NCBI GenBank assembly: GCA_022393335.1
Contig: JAJEKB010020989.1
Coordinates: forward strand, 144,447-208,446
Length of the DNA: 64,000 bases
Source of the DNA: Macrotrachela quadricornifera
Taxonomy: Eukaryota > Rotifera > Eurotatoria > Philodinida > Philodinidae
Direction of reading: 5' to 3'
A program made the position numbers and the translations under genes. The notes under the pieces are model-generated. The model did no database searches. It was not told the DNA's origin and saw only the letters and a list, made by a program, of their open reading frames with translations. This document shows, piece by piece, positions 22,890 through 35,085 of the stretch (positions are counted from its first letter, which is position 1; every line of letters begins with the position of its first letter).

Positions 22890-23240
22890 CTATACATATA
22901 AAGAAGAATGTTTGTCTGTTCGCTATATATTCAGTCTCTGTAATAGCTATGATCACCAAACTTTCCACAATGCTTCTCTAGAACCCAGGAAGGTCGACGG
23001 GGAGTTGGTATGGTCATCGGGGTGTGGGGTATGGATGAAATTTCACCCAGGTGATGCCAAACGGAACTTATCTATATATATATGAATAAGAATGTTTGTC
23101 TGTTCACTATGCATTCAGTTCCTGTAATAGCTAGGATTACCAAACTTTCCATGATACATTCTTAGGTCCAGAGGAAGATCGAGGGAGGATTGGTATGACG
23201 AGAGAGGTACATGATGAGGTTGGTGAAGTTTTATCCATAT
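22890..23240 (+). repeat. Direct repeat, period 174 bp, two copies
   Basis: GAATGTTTGTCTGTTC occurs at 22916 and 23090, each followed by CTGTAATAGCTA, ACCAAACTTTCC and (C/T)AGAGGAAG or CAGGAAGGTCG blocks. Related diverged copies lie at 14860-15420. Nature unknown; see that entry. Confidence 0.7.
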
Positions 23241-25325
23241 CATAGTAGATTACAAGTTTTACCAATTTTTCGGAAATTCTCAAAAATTTTCTCAGACTTG
23301 CGGCCATTTGTTTCATGTTTTTTTATCTCTGTGCACTGTTCGTGAATAAATAGCTTCTATTTGATCAAAAGTTTCTACATTCATGATACTGGGTGACTTC
23401 ATGATAGAAATATCCAAGTATAGTTTTTATCACGGATACCTAGGAGGCATTTGTGTCATTCATCAACCGAGACTGAAAGGAGGTCACAGACTAAGCTTAC
23501 CACAACTGCATACAAGAGAAAGTGGAGTATGGAAGTAAACCCACGCTTGATTGATCTATTCTTCGATCGGTCAATAATATTCATTTGTTCGAGCTTTTGA
23601 CGATGATGTTTGACAAGAAGAAAAACGTTTTTCAAAGAGACTTTCTTCTATAAAGTAACTTGGAAAGAATTTAATAGAACTCAACAAAGCATCCTTGGGA
23701 GTGAAGTTTACTTGCGAAAAGGAGAACAGGATCATGATCGGGTTTTGCCTCAAAGCCAATCAATAATTTACTGTTAGAAATGGTAATCTATATGTTTCTG
23801 TAAAGGTTTCCTTACTTGGTATACTATCACGACTAATGTATGATATGTATCTTTCAGTAACGCTACAGGAGTCATTGTCTTGGAATAGATGCAATGAGTC
23901 TAAGGCTAGATGAGGTTTAGGTTTTGTTTTCGACTAAAATGAGATAGAATCACGATAGTATTGAGATTGGATTGGAATAATGACAGCATCATGATGAAGA
24001 CAGGTCCAGGAGACACTCTGGAACAAGGTCATGATCGAATCGGGATTGAAATCGCGCCGGAATCTACTTGAAATGAAACCAGAGCCGAGGTTAAAATGGG
24101 ATCAGTAGTAAGGGTAGAATGAGATCAGAACAAGAACTACATTAGACATAAGATAATATTAGGATTGATTGAGGGTCAGATTAGAAGCGGGTTTGTAAAA
24201 TCGAAATTGGGATCGAAAAGGCGGACTATAGACGCATCTTGATTCAGAACGCCTATTCAGATAATTCTTCAAAATGGCATTAGTTAAATGCCAAAGCAAA
24301 GATAGATGACACGGGTCTTAAGTTCTTATTTTTTCCTCATGCGTATGAGCAATGAGTGAAGGGAAATCATAGAACCTTTATTTTCGGACATGTAGAATGT
24401 ACAACATTGCATATTTTCTGACCATCATTGGGTATCTTCACTAGTAGAAGTATAAAATAAAATTTTCTGAATTGAATGCAGCAATATTTTTCTCGAAAAA
24501 ATTGGAAGAAAAGTGAATTTTAAAATACGTAAGAGTGATTTGCTTCACAAAAATTTAACAAGTGTATGGGTGGCGTAGTCTACTGTGGGACTCTTAATTT
24601 ATTTTTGAAAACTTCATTTCTTTTTCAAAGAACTTCATTTTTCAGCAAAAATGGCTAAGCATTATACTGTAAAGATGTGTTTTGCTGTTTTTCTAATCGA
24701 GGAAATTTTCAAAAATATTTTCCTGTTTGCACACACTCAACCGTTTTACCGATAGATTCTATATCTCTGTCTGCAGCACTAGAAGGTTTTTTGTTGAAAC
24801 TTTTGTCTAAAAAGTCTGCAATGGGAAGCAAAACTTTTGTGTTTCTATAAAAAAAATTTACTACAGGACACCTCGTACATGTAGTAGTTCGTAATCCAAG
24901 AACGGACGAAGAAACCGGTTTCGAAGGATCTTTAGGCATACTTATTTTTATCGGTTTCTTTTGTTCGTTTAATAGTCTCGGAAAAGACCGTCACTTGACG
25001 TTTCGATCAAAGTTTGCTAAACAAATTTTGACGGAGGAAGAAACCAAGCTGCGAGAGTCTCACGTAAACTCAAGATATTCTCTTGCGTACGTTACAAAAT
25101 AAACGGTTTTTGTTACGTCAGGCCTGATAAACATTTTATTTGTTTTAAAAAATCATGCCTCAGTTTATCTGTGTATAGGAGAAGATTAGTTTGTTGTTAT
25201 CAAATAAAACACTTAAATCTCTATCGCTGTCTCTAACAAAATAAAGTAGGAAGTAGAGTTACTATTTAAACTGAGTCAAAGTTGTCTTTTGATCTACAGC
25301 AGAACAGAAGAAGGCGTAGCAAATC
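23241..25325. other. Intergenic; degenerate GGGATC-type low-complexity tract
   Basis: About 23930-24220 is purine-rich and carries many variants of GGGATCGAAA, GGGATTGAAAT and GGATTG words, like an old eroded satellite. A minus-strand frame (24709-24939) has no recognisable domain. TATTTAAA-like sequence about 60 bp before the trypsin ATG (near 25263) could serve as a TATA element. Confidence 0.4.
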
Positions 25326-26744
25326 ATGTTTAATTTAAACACCTTTGCTATTCTTATTGTCGCAGTTATAGTCACCTATCTCAACGCAACAACATATCAA
25401 TGTGACAGAAACCGAGGATGTGGCTGTTCAATGTATGATACGACAACTTTAGATGCACGTATCATCAATGGTGAAACAGCGGCAATTGGTACTTGGGCAT
25501 GGGCAGCCTCTCTAAAGTTAGATTCAGATAATCCACATATTTGTGGTGGTACAGTGATTGGTGAACAACATATTTTAACAGCAGCACATTGCATTGCTGA
25601 CTTGTCAGAATATGGATACAGTATTTATGATATTGAGGTTCGTCTCGGTCTCAATACTATCTCATATCCAGGTTCAAATGTAGAAAGCTATAGTCTGCAA
25701 AGCGCCAAGATCCATCCAAATTACGATACTTACAATACTGGAAAAGGCTACGATATAGCTATACTAACACTAAATCGAAAAATTGATTTTAATCGAAACC
25801 GATTTATTTCAAAAATATGCCTTCCGTTTCTTAATTCTACGCCACCAACTGATTTAGCAAATCCAGAATATCCACTACCTAACACAGATTTAGTTGCGAT
25901 TGGTTGGGGTGTTACACGTGAAGGCAGCCATATAACATCCGACACGCTTCAACAGGTGACACTGCAGGCAGTTGATAAATATGATTCAAGATGTCGTTTT
26001 CCAGGAAACTCCCTGATACCAGCACAAAACAATAATCCACAAATACAAATGTGCGCTACTGGTCTAGGCAAAGGTAAGTTATAGGTAGATATGCACTAAT
26101 TTCAGTCCTGACGGGTAAGATTGAATGTTAGTCTGACTGGGTACACATGTAGTGTATTAGTATTACTTTCTACTAATTCTTATTCTATTACCTCTAACTT
26201 AGATATACTGTGAGCCCAGTCCTTGACTAGATGTTCAAAGACTCAAGTCGAGTTAGACTGTACTAATGCGTAACTAGTTACATTTCACACACTTTCCTTA
26301 CGTCAGAACATAACTATACTACAAATTCGTAATTTCTGCTCTTTTAATTTCATAGACACATGTCAAGGTGATAGTGGTGGACCATTGATGATGTTTCGTT
26401 CAGATGCAAAAGTTTGGGAATTCGTTGGTATCACAAGTTTTGGACGAGGTTGTGCAGAAAGAAGTTACTCTGGTGTCTACACACGAGTTGCTGCCTATCT
26501 CGATTGGATCAAGCAGAATACACCGACAGCTGCGCCTACTCAACCAACTACTACGACGTTAAAGCCCACTCAGCCAACTACTACGACATCAAAACCCATT
26601 CAAACAATCACTTCACAACTGCTGACTCAATCGTCCACACCAAGACTCACACCTACGCCTTACCATAATAGCGCACAACGAATAAGTGGATACGGTGGGC
26701 TTATTATGATAGGAATGAGTCTTTTTCTTTATTTTTCTGTGTAA
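25326..26744 (+). CDS. Trypsin-like serine protease with Thr/Pro stalk and hydrophobic C-terminus
   Basis: Two exons, 25326-26073 and 26356-26744, around a 282-bp GT-AG intron, give 378 residues. An N-terminal signal peptide (1-20) is followed by a Cys-rich propeptide, an activation site after Arg45 (R-IING) and an S1 peptidase domain. The catalytic triad is His88 (TAAHC), Asp143 (YDIAIL) and Ser256 (GDSGGP). Asp250, six residues before the serine, is the Asp189 position that gives trypsin (Arg/Lys) specificity. After the domain comes a Thr/Pro-rich stalk with two PTQPTTTT repeats (310-325) and a 15-residue hydrophobic end ([15 protein letters not shown]), suggesting a GPI-anchored or membrane-tethered protease. 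The exon junction splits the codon for Asp250. All key residues are intact. Confidence 0.93.
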
Positions 26745-26803
26745 TACACGAAGAGGATGATTTATTTTTAATTATAAAGTAATTCCAGTGATTTTATTTT
26801 GAA

Positions 26804-26809
26804 AATAAA
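26804..26809 (+). promoter_or_regulatory. Polyadenylation signal AATAAA
   Basis: Canonical hexamer 60 bp past the trypsin stop codon. Confidence 0.6.
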
Positions 26810-28646
26810 CTGCTGTATGAAAGATTAAAATAACTTTTAGTTGTACACCTATTTGTCTTAATTGAAGGTTGGTTATGTACGTATCATATTCTGTACCTAA
26901 CAGACAGTGGAATAGAAAAAAGCCTACTCATAGTAGAGATGAGGTTATCTAACAAAAGAATTTAAAAGAAGCTCATTTTTTGTCTATATATAGACTTTAA
27001 TATTATTAGTCAAAACGTAAAAGGACGCATAGCGATAGGCTATTGAAGCCGACTTATGCCTGTTCCACTGGATTTTCAATTTGAAACACGATATTCACCA
27101 AGAAAATCGAAAGACTATTTTCGTAACAAATTTTGCCCTCAGCTACTTGGCTTTCCGATTTATCTGCGAAACATGATCATTTTCTAAGCATCTCATATCT
27201 TAAGGATAAAACGTTCGTTTTGGCTGGAATTTTTAAAATATTCTAACAAACATGATATCTCCTTATGGGAAAAATTTCAGGGCAAAATATGAACTTTCGA
27301 ATTTTCGATTAAAAGTTCAATGAAGCGATCATAATTCGTTTTCAATAGCCTTTAGACACGAGTCTTTCTAGGCTTTGGCTAATGACTCTGAGATCTATAT
27401 ACAAGCAAAACATGAACTTCAAGTCGAAGGAACAATTCTGGCGCTTCCTACACTAGAAATAAACTCATTTTATCAACCAAACTGGAGTTATATATTTTTC
27501 AACAGTTCTAAATTATTAATTATTTCAGTAACGAAGTAACTCAAAAAAAACTAAGTGTGTTTGAACTAACATTAATAAAATAATTTTTCTGTCATAAAAA
27601 ATGCTAAAAGAATCGCCTTCAGAAGTGCTGGTGAAGCAGATTTCCAGACAACGGACATTATATTAGACGATCGAGCTGTTCTTTGCTTCGTTTGAAATCT
27701 TGAAAATCACCTTACACTATCAATCCTATTTATTTGCAGTCTTATAAGCTCTGTTCCACACATTCTCATAACTCATTTATTATTATAAAGATTCGAAGAA
27801 AAAGGTTCGGTATAATTATCGCATTTTTATGTTTCTCTTATGTAATAATCCTTTAACAAAATGTTCGAAAACCAATAATTACTACGTATACTTGATGTTC
27901 GGTTACATTTCACCAAAGTTACTGTAAAAAATATAAAATGTTATCAATCGTAATATCGAATTTTTCGCTATCAATTAAATTTGGCCAAGTTGCATAGAAA
28001 ATATCATCGGAATAGTAGTCCTGATCAGTAGTTAGTTCTACTACCGAAATATTAGAAACCAAAATACTATATTCCGATTGTCTACTCTCGGCTATCATAT
28101 AGTTATGATTTCGTTCAAGATAATATAGTTTGTTTCATTAATACACTAATGTTGCTGTCGGATTGACCAAGTAATCAGACAGACACACATTTTACAGATG
28201 GATGCCATTTTCATTCAAAAAAGAAACTAAAGAACAAAGAACAGTGAAACAAGTTTTAAACTTTTGTAACAGATTTGTCGAGCATAATCAGTGTTCAACG
28301 AAATCTAAGCTTCTCTAGTAAAATGTTGATGCATATCTAGTTAATTACAAGTAAGATCTGAGATTTTTATATAGATGTAACCAGTATTTAGTTTAGTTCT
28401 TAAGCGAATAATGAAACATTTCGATAAAGAAGAAAAGAAAACAATCATATATGCATATTGTGTTTCACATTTTCATCTTCTGGCATGTTTTACAACCATG
28501 TTATACATTTTTTTGTTTCTCATAGTTTCTACTGCACTCGATGCAAGAAAAAATAGTATAGTCGCATTCATTCAAGTATTTTATTTAAATGAAAATTATT
28601 TAGCGAACAATGCTGTAAATGTCTGAAAGAGAGTAACTCACCAACT
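26810..28646. other. Intergenic; weak palindromic repeat at about 27050-27360
   Basis: TCGAAAGACTATTTTCG...AAATTTTGCCCT near 27105-27135 is approximately inverted at 27268-27310, suggesting a worn copy of the 18378-18998 family. A plus-strand frame (28411-28626) begins with a hydrophobic signal-like segment but has no recognisable domain; it might be a first exon related to 29914-30042. Confidence 0.35.
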
Positions 28647-29895
28647 TACAGTGGACGAAAAGTTAATTTAAATATCTCTTGTACAACTCAAGCAATCTAA
28701 CTGATTTTTTATAATATGTTAGTATGTTACTTAAAGTTTTATTTCAAATAATAGAGTTCACAGCAAATATTCAAAATGATTACCATCAACCGAAATACAT
28801 AAATCCATTCTTTTTACAATATTTGAAAAATACATTACATAAAGTTTCTTTCTCAATTCTCTGCTTTAATTCAGCTATATTTTTGAGGGGAGTTTTATAA
28901 ACGTTGTTCTTCGCATATCCCCATTGAAAGAAATAGAGGGGCATTAAGTCCAGTGAACATGGAGCCTATCGAATCGAACCACTCCAATCTATCCACCTGT
29001 TTCGAAACGTTTGGTTTAATTGTTCTCATTCGACAGTAGCAAAATGAGCAGCAGCTCCTTGTTGTTGAAATACTATCGAACGCATCTTGTGTAATCTTTC
29101 CACTTCCGGAATAAAGAAAGATTGCAACATCGATAAATAATTTTCTGTATTAACAGAACCATCATCGAAAAAATGGTCCTAGCTGCTGGTTTTTTTATAT
29201 AATACACTACACATTACGTTTGGGAGAATTCATAAGTTTCAATAGTTGCATGTGAATTAGATTCACACCAATATCTGTTGATATGTTTATCGACTAATCC
29301 ACATAAATAAGAGGTAGTTTCGGTAGAAAAAAATTAATTTTCTTGAATACCATTTTCTAACATTGGTATTAATGGTTGGCACATTTCAACTCTATCTTGT
29401 AAGTCTTCTTCATACAGTTCTTGTACGAATTACACCTTGAACGGTTTTAATGAAAAATATTCGGTCATAATTCGGTGTGCTGTTGTTTATGAAATGGAAC
29501 AAGGTGTTGCAACAGTTCGAACATTTGATTGTAGCCCAACTTGAAGAAAATCCTGAAGTTAATCGATTTTTCTTTTGTGATTTCTGACTGTCTTCCAGAA
29601 CGTTCTCTGTCTTCCACTGTGATAATTTTGCAGAAGCATTCAAATGGCTTCCTACTACAAGATTCAGCTGGTATTTTTGTGCCAAATTCGGCTTGCAGTT
29701 GTCGTCGAACTGCTACAGGCGAGTCAAATTTGGCAATTAATAAAACTTTTTAATTCTAATATTTATAGGTACCGACATTTATCTGAAAATGTACGAAATA
29801 AAACTTTAAGTAGCATATTAACACATTGTAAAAAGAATCAATTAGATTTCTTGTGTTATACACAAGATATTTAAATTAACTTTTCGTCCAGACTT
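28647..29895 (-). mobile_element. mariner-like transposon, inactive
   Basis: Terminal inverted repeats share GGACGAAAAGTTAATTTAAATATCT (about 28653-28677 and inverted near 29864-29889), beginning with a CAGT-type end. Minus-strand interior (about 28780-29750) encodes a mariner transposase in several frames: QQQGAAAHFA where the family has the second catalytic Asp (Q-Q-D-G-A), so that residue is lost; then RWIDWSGSI, DLMPLYFFQWGY and VYKTPLKNIAELK. Many stops and frameshifts. No usable open frame remains. Confidence 0.8.
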
Positions 29896-29913
29896 CTAGG
29901 ATACTCTGTATAT

Positions 29914-30042
29914 AGTGTTGACTTGCATCCAAGAGATGCAGATCATCCAACAATTCTTCATAATACAGTTAGATACCAAGAAGATGACTTGTCTTGCTAC
30001 TGTAAAGCATTTAAATTGCGACATCAATATTGTGAGTGTTAA
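29914..30042 (+). other. Possible Cys-rich terminal exon
   Basis: A 42-codon open stretch ending in TAA at 30040-30042 carries HPRDADHPTILHN and ends in DLSCYCKAF...HQYCEC, which looks more like protein than the surrounding DNA. TCTAG just upstream (near 29900) could be a splice acceptor. No partner exon was found with certainty; the mariner at 28647-29895 may have separated it from the hydrophobic frame at 28411-28626. Product unknown. Confidence 0.25.
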
Positions 30043-30417
30043 AAATTGGTAAAGTTATTGGATGTTATTCTAGACTCTTCTATAAACTAGTTTAATTCTT
30101 TGTGACTCTTATTTTCAAAGAATGTATTTTTCGTGCATCCATATCTATATACAAGAGAAATTTCAACATTTTATAGAAAACTAGATTATTATCGATGAAC
30201 TTTATAGAACAACAGAAACATAATGTAAAGTTTTCCGTTGATTAGTTTCATTTTCTTTGTTAAAGTACACAGTAGAAAATCTGCCAAACCAATAAATGTA
30301 CAAATTGTTTCTATGATCTTTCTATGGAACAAATCTTTTTAGTTCTTCGAAGATCATTAGCATCTTTAGAATAATTAACAAACCATTGTCACTTAAACTT
30401 TCACAAGAATTTATTTG
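30043..30417. other. Intergenic, nothing recognised
   Basis: AT-rich sequence only. Confidence 0.4.
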
Positions 30418-32565
30418 ATTAAAAATAGGGATGGCACTTCACATTTACTTTCGTAGGTCCTAAACAGATTCTATATAGAGGTACGCATAGATCCTCAAGG
30501 GTTATAGTATGGGTGGAATTAAATGAAAATAGCGTATACTCGATCTTGTATGATGTACCTCGCTGCATCATCTACACAAAGAATTATCACCAGATCGAAT
30601 CATATTACGAGAACTCATAATGAATAGTGAGTGTGGAAACGAATTCTGGATAAATGATGTTGTTTCCGGATTTAAAAGTGAAAGTTGATGCTGTTTAATT
30701 GTAATCTTTCATTTGGAAGGAAGATACATAGAAAAAGGTTTGTATTCGATAGTCCATGATCTTGTGATATTAGATGAAAATCGTACAGAAAATTGGAGTT
30801 CTCAGAAATCTTCAGCTAAATTATGATATAATATATTTGAGAGACATGTTAGTATTTCACCTGTTGAGGAAGTAGATTTGAATGTGCCAGTAGCTAGTGA
30901 TGATCGATTTTTCAGTACAGAACTGAGGAACGTTTAATCACTTATCGGAATGGTTCAGCGAGACTGTATGTGAGACAACGTTTGAATTCATAGAACGTTT
31001 GCCCACCGATCGAATTCAATCAATTGATACTTCATTTGAAAGTGACAAATAGTTTGAAACTTTTCTCTGAATCAGTTTTGAAGAACATTTTCTTCGAAAA
31101 ACCAACGGGTTGAAATTGTAGCTTTAGAAGGACTAAGGCTTATGGGGAAAATGCGACTTCTTGTATGCAATGGCAAGTAACATTAATGGTTAAATGAGTA
31201 GAATATGATTTAGTTCAACATTTATTTATTCAAGTATAGTAACATCTTCGGATGTTCGGAAATATAGTTGAAAAATCAATAGGATGCGAATTATATATAT
31301 ATATCAATTATTTAATAAACCTCGCGTGAATGTCTATGAAAGCAAAAATCGAAAATAGGCTTTTGCTGCTTATGAGAATATTTATTCGCATAGACCATAA
31401 CTATCGAACGAAAACATGTCAAATATCAGTTTAGATAATTTGAAGAATCGACACCGTGACAATCAGTATTGCGTCTATTTCACTTCTATATCGATCCTGG
31501 CATCTAAAATGCTTATAGGAATGCTTTACATCTCTTCACGTTCATATTTATATCAATACGAAAGGAGACTACAGTCGCTATGTGAATGTAAAGTGCATTG
31601 CCCAACATTTTTTGAATACAGTAAATAGATGCTCTTTGAATGTTGATGACAGACTGTTAGCTATCCCTGAATGAATACTGTACAAAATCTCAAAAACAGT
31701 AATACCTTGTCTTTTTACAACGTCATTGTCATACTTAATATTGCATGCATTTTACAAAGCGCATATCTCTTCGGCAACAGTTTTAAAAACACCATTCGGT
31801 AAGGACTAAATCGTGATAAAATCTAATTCACCCTAACGCAATCAAGTCGTATTGACCGGCGTTACTTACAGAAAGTGATTTTTCTTGAGAATTAGTGTTT
31901 TTCGAGTGGCGATCTGAAACCGCAAAGTTCCAATAATCGTCTATCGCTTCCGATCCATGAACTCCGAGAACCTCTGGTTTAACAAAACTGAACTCGAAAT
32001 TTCTAAAAAACTGAGTGTATATTCAGATTCATCGAGCCTGCAAATCACATCAATCTTTGATTTTTCAGCTTTAATCATTGGCATTCCATCCAACAACAAG
32101 ATCAGAAGTTTATTTTATCTGACACTGGCGTGAAGCCCTGCACAGTGCGGCTGTCTTTTCTCTTTAACCTATGAGCACAAAGGTTATATCTTGAACCCGC
32201 TCATGTATCCTCTCCTCTTACAATCTTATATCGCCTCTAGCTCCTATAAAATTATCTTCTTAGTACTCTACTTACTTCAGGACCTACGGATATCATCATA
32301 ATATACGTTTTGAGGGCCTATAGATACCTCTATATAATAACTCTTAAAGACCTATGAATACCCCCTTTATAGTAGTTCTTAAAGATCTGTAGATGTCCAA
32401 CTATAATACCTCTTAAAGATCTAAGAGTACCCCGCACTGTAGTAGTCCTTGAGAACCTATGACTATCTCCATATAGAATCTGTTTTGGACCTGCGAAAGG
32501 AACAGGTAAATAATTTATTTACTTTTTTCAAAAAGTAAAAGTGAAGTGTCATTCCTAGTTAAAAA
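30418..32565. mobile_element. hAT-like element, 2132 bp, with 8-bp target duplication
   Basis: Element 30426-32557. The left terminus TAGGGATGGCACTTCAC matches the reverse-complemented right terminus TAGGAATGACACTTCAC, with more homology inside (GTCCTAAACAGATTCTATAT versus GTCCAAAACAGATTCTATAT). Flanking 8-mers ATTAAAAA (30418-30425) and GTTAAAAA (32558-32565) differ at one position and fit the hAT target preference nTnnnnAn. No intact transposase is visible, so it is non-autonomous or eroded. The right inner end carries a 35-bp tandem array. It lies 44 bp from the stop codon of the PL14 lyase gene. Confidence 0.8.
32240..32495. repeat. 35-bp tandem array inside the hAT-like element
   Basis: Units anchored on CTTAAAGA(C/T)CTA occur at about 32275, 32308, 32343, 32378, 32412 and 32448, spacing 33-36 bp. 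Unit example: CTTAAAGATCTGTAGATG. One or two similar units lie inverted near the left terminus (30470-30515). Sub-terminal short repeats are a known feature of hAT ends and may be transposase-binding sites (inference). Confidence 0.75.
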
Positions 32566-32600
32566 GAAAACAAAATAGAGCTTTTGAATTTGATGCGAAA

Positions 32601-32606
32601 TTTATT
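32601..32606 (-). promoter_or_regulatory. Polyadenylation signal overlapping the lyase stop codon
   Basis: AATAAA on the minus strand includes the TAA stop of the PL14 gene (32602-32604). No other hexamer lies in the 44 bp before the hAT-like element, so it may be the working signal. Confidence 0.35.
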
Positions 32607-33802
32607 GACTAATTTGTCTGATAGACAAATTTTCAAAATAAATCATGCTATCAACATTGGATTTCCAATGATCTGCACTTCCTCCACGAAACCTATTTGA
32701 AAAAAAAAATCAAGTAAAGTGAAATAAAAACATTCTGAGATAAAACTCACGTATGAAAAGACAAATTATTAATAAACCGTTTACTATCATTGGTTGTCCA
32801 ACGAATGCTCTGATCAATTAGCGTTGTTCCATTGATTTTTATTTGGACGTGTCCATTGGCGTTATTACCAGTGTTTGATTTGACATACATGTGAACTTTG
32901 TATAGCTTGCCCTTTTCAATACTACCTAAAGTTAAGAAAAAATACATTTCTTTTTTATTCGCTCTTTTTCAACCAATAATAGCATCTGGCACTGAATCAT
33001 AAAATGATGTCATTATAAATCTTCAAAACTTTTCGGCTGTTTCATACTCAAAAGCATGTCGAATAATGAAAGGATCTCGAAACAGTATTTAGTCCAAACT
33101 AGTGATGATCCTGGACGTATACTTTCTTTAAGAATAAGAATTCATACCAGTTGATGGATATGATTTACCAAAGTTGTCTCCACATTGTCCTGGCATTCCA
33201 AAATAATAAACATATGGAATGAAATAGACTCGTTTGTTATCATTGTACCACATCAAACGTAGAGTTCCACCTGCTCCATCTTTTGGTGGATTGCATCCTG
33301 TATTTCGATTTCCAATGCCCAAACCAAAACCAACTTTTCCGCCACGACTCCAGTCAAATTGACTGTGAAATCGGATGTCGAAATCCAACTCATACGCAGA
33401 ACCATCCGGTATTCTGATATTGGATACGACGCCACTTTCTCCAGTTAGAGCATCTTTTCGTAAAGTTATACGCAATTTTCCACCTGAGATCGATGCACGA
33501 TCGTTTTTCCACCCGCTGATCGAACCAAAATCAGCTTTGGCCATAGTATCTGAATACTGCCCTTGAGCATATTTGCTCCAACTGATCGATTTCTGATAAA
33601 GCTGTGTCGATGCTGATTTAGATAAACAAAAAGAACTACTCATGTAAAAATCTATGTTTGTATAATTTACCTAAATCAATCAACACCAACAAAAGAATAA
33701 TTGTCACGACTAAATTCGTTGTTATTCAATAAAAACATCTCCTATATATATTTTATCGAGTCACAAAAAAAAAGAAATACCTGCAATTGTAAATCGTTCC
33801 AT
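32602..33802 (-). CDS. Secreted polysaccharide lyase family 14-like protein
   Basis: Five exons in transcription order: 33802-33781, 33709-33671, 33612-33148, 32925-32751, 32692-32602. Introns are 71, 58, 222 and 58 bp, all GT-AG and phase-consistent, giving 263 residues. A strong signal peptide (1-20, core VVTIILLLVLIDL) is split over the first three exons, the first two being only 22 and 39 nt. The rest resembles the PL14 alginate/glucuronan lyase fold: WSRGGKVGFGLGIG (Lys113 at the position of the family's catalytic lysine), TGC, GGTLRLMWYN (Arg139), VYFIPYVYYF tyrosines, and a C-terminal FRGGSADHW block. Such enzymes cleave uronic-acid polysaccharides by beta-elimination; substrate here is unknown. 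PL14 genes occur in molluscs, algal viruses, fungi and rotifers; horizontal origin is possible but not shown. Confidence 0.8.
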
Positions 33803-34164
33803 TCTTTCGGAGTGATCGTTGCGTTCGATAATATAATTGTGATGAAAATGAATAGACAAAAAATATTAGAAAATAAACCATGATAGTTAACTATGTAGTC
33901 ACATGATCACAAAGGCATCTGGCTAAGCTTCATCAAATATTTTCTTCGTGAATGTTCGCGATAACATTTCTTATTTTCTTTAAGTGTATTTTGTCTCTTC
34001 TTCTATGCCAATGCATAGTCAGATGTTAGGTATCGGTTTTCAATCGATTCATTGATTATAAGTAACAATACATTTTGATATTCTTTTCCAGAGGATCATT
34101 TTCTTTTTGAAAAAGAAAATAATTAATAAACTTGCATCGTCAGTAATGAAAACGAAGTTATTTA
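33803..34164. other. Intergenic, upstream of the lyase gene
   Basis: AT-rich; would hold the lyase promoter. No clear TATA or other element could be singled out. Confidence 0.35.
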
Positions 34165-35085
34165 CATGGGGCACTAGGAAATTTTTTGCGCCCGCCTTCG
34201 AGACAAATATTTAGAGCTTGGTTCTAGTGTATTCTTTCAAAGTACCCTTCCTGTGCATCAATGTACATATGCATACGAATAAATCAGTCCGTGAAGCAGT
34301 TTTTGAAATGCTCCTTTGTGAATCTGTCAATGACTTGATTTAAGACATTCTTCCACGTAGTTGATTTTTCAGTTTGAAGAATAAGAAAAAGTCACATGGG
34401 CCTAAATCTGAAGAATATGGTGGATTTTTATATGATTCGACATGATTTTCGGTCAAAATTCGTTAATAATCCAGGCTCGAATGGTATCGACTCGATTACA
34501 CCAGATTTCATGAAGAAAACAGCCACTATTCGTTTGCCTGAGCTTTTGTTTCGATGAATCTTGGTTGGATGTGGATCAGTTTTTGACACTCAAACTCTGG
34601 ATTGCTCTTTTGTTTTCAGATCATAATGATGAAGCCATGATTCATCACTAGTTATAACGTCAAATACACGACGGGATTGACCTTCTTCAAATCTCTTCAG
34701 TGATTGCCGACAAGATCGAACATGTAACCTTTTTTGATCATCAGTCAGTTGATGAGGCACCCATCGAGCGCAAACCTTGTGTAACTTTAAATAATTATGA
34801 ATGATTGAATTGATTGATGATGAACTAATCCTCAGGACATACTCTATTTGTTCGTATGTTGAATGAGGATCATTTTCGATTATTGCTCGAACAGCATCTA
34901 TTGTTTGTTCGTTGACAGTTGTTGAAGGACAATCTGTATGAGCAGCATCTTCAATACTAAAATTATTTCGCTGGAATTCATGAAACCAAGTGAGGGCTGT
35001 GCACTCGAAAGGTATTTGGTCCCCTCATGCTTGCACAAAACGGGAATGGCTGTCTTTGTACAGTAAACTAATTTTCTAATCATAT
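34165..35085 (-). pseudogene. mariner transposase remnant
   Basis: Minus-strand frames give, in order, TALTWFHEFQRNNFSIEDA, a DDPHST-like helix-turn-helix region, KVCARWVPHQLT, the first catalytic block ITSDESWLHHYD, and PPYSSDLGPCDFFLF with the third catalytic Asp. The second catalytic block (family LHDNARPH) is absent, apparently deleted, and stops plus frameshifts are frequent. Distinct in sequence from the mariner at 28647. Terminal repeats not resolved. Confidence 0.75.

Noticed and set aside
24709..24939. 76-codon minus-strand frame divergent from the trypsin
   Set aside because: No domain, no credible donor site at its end.
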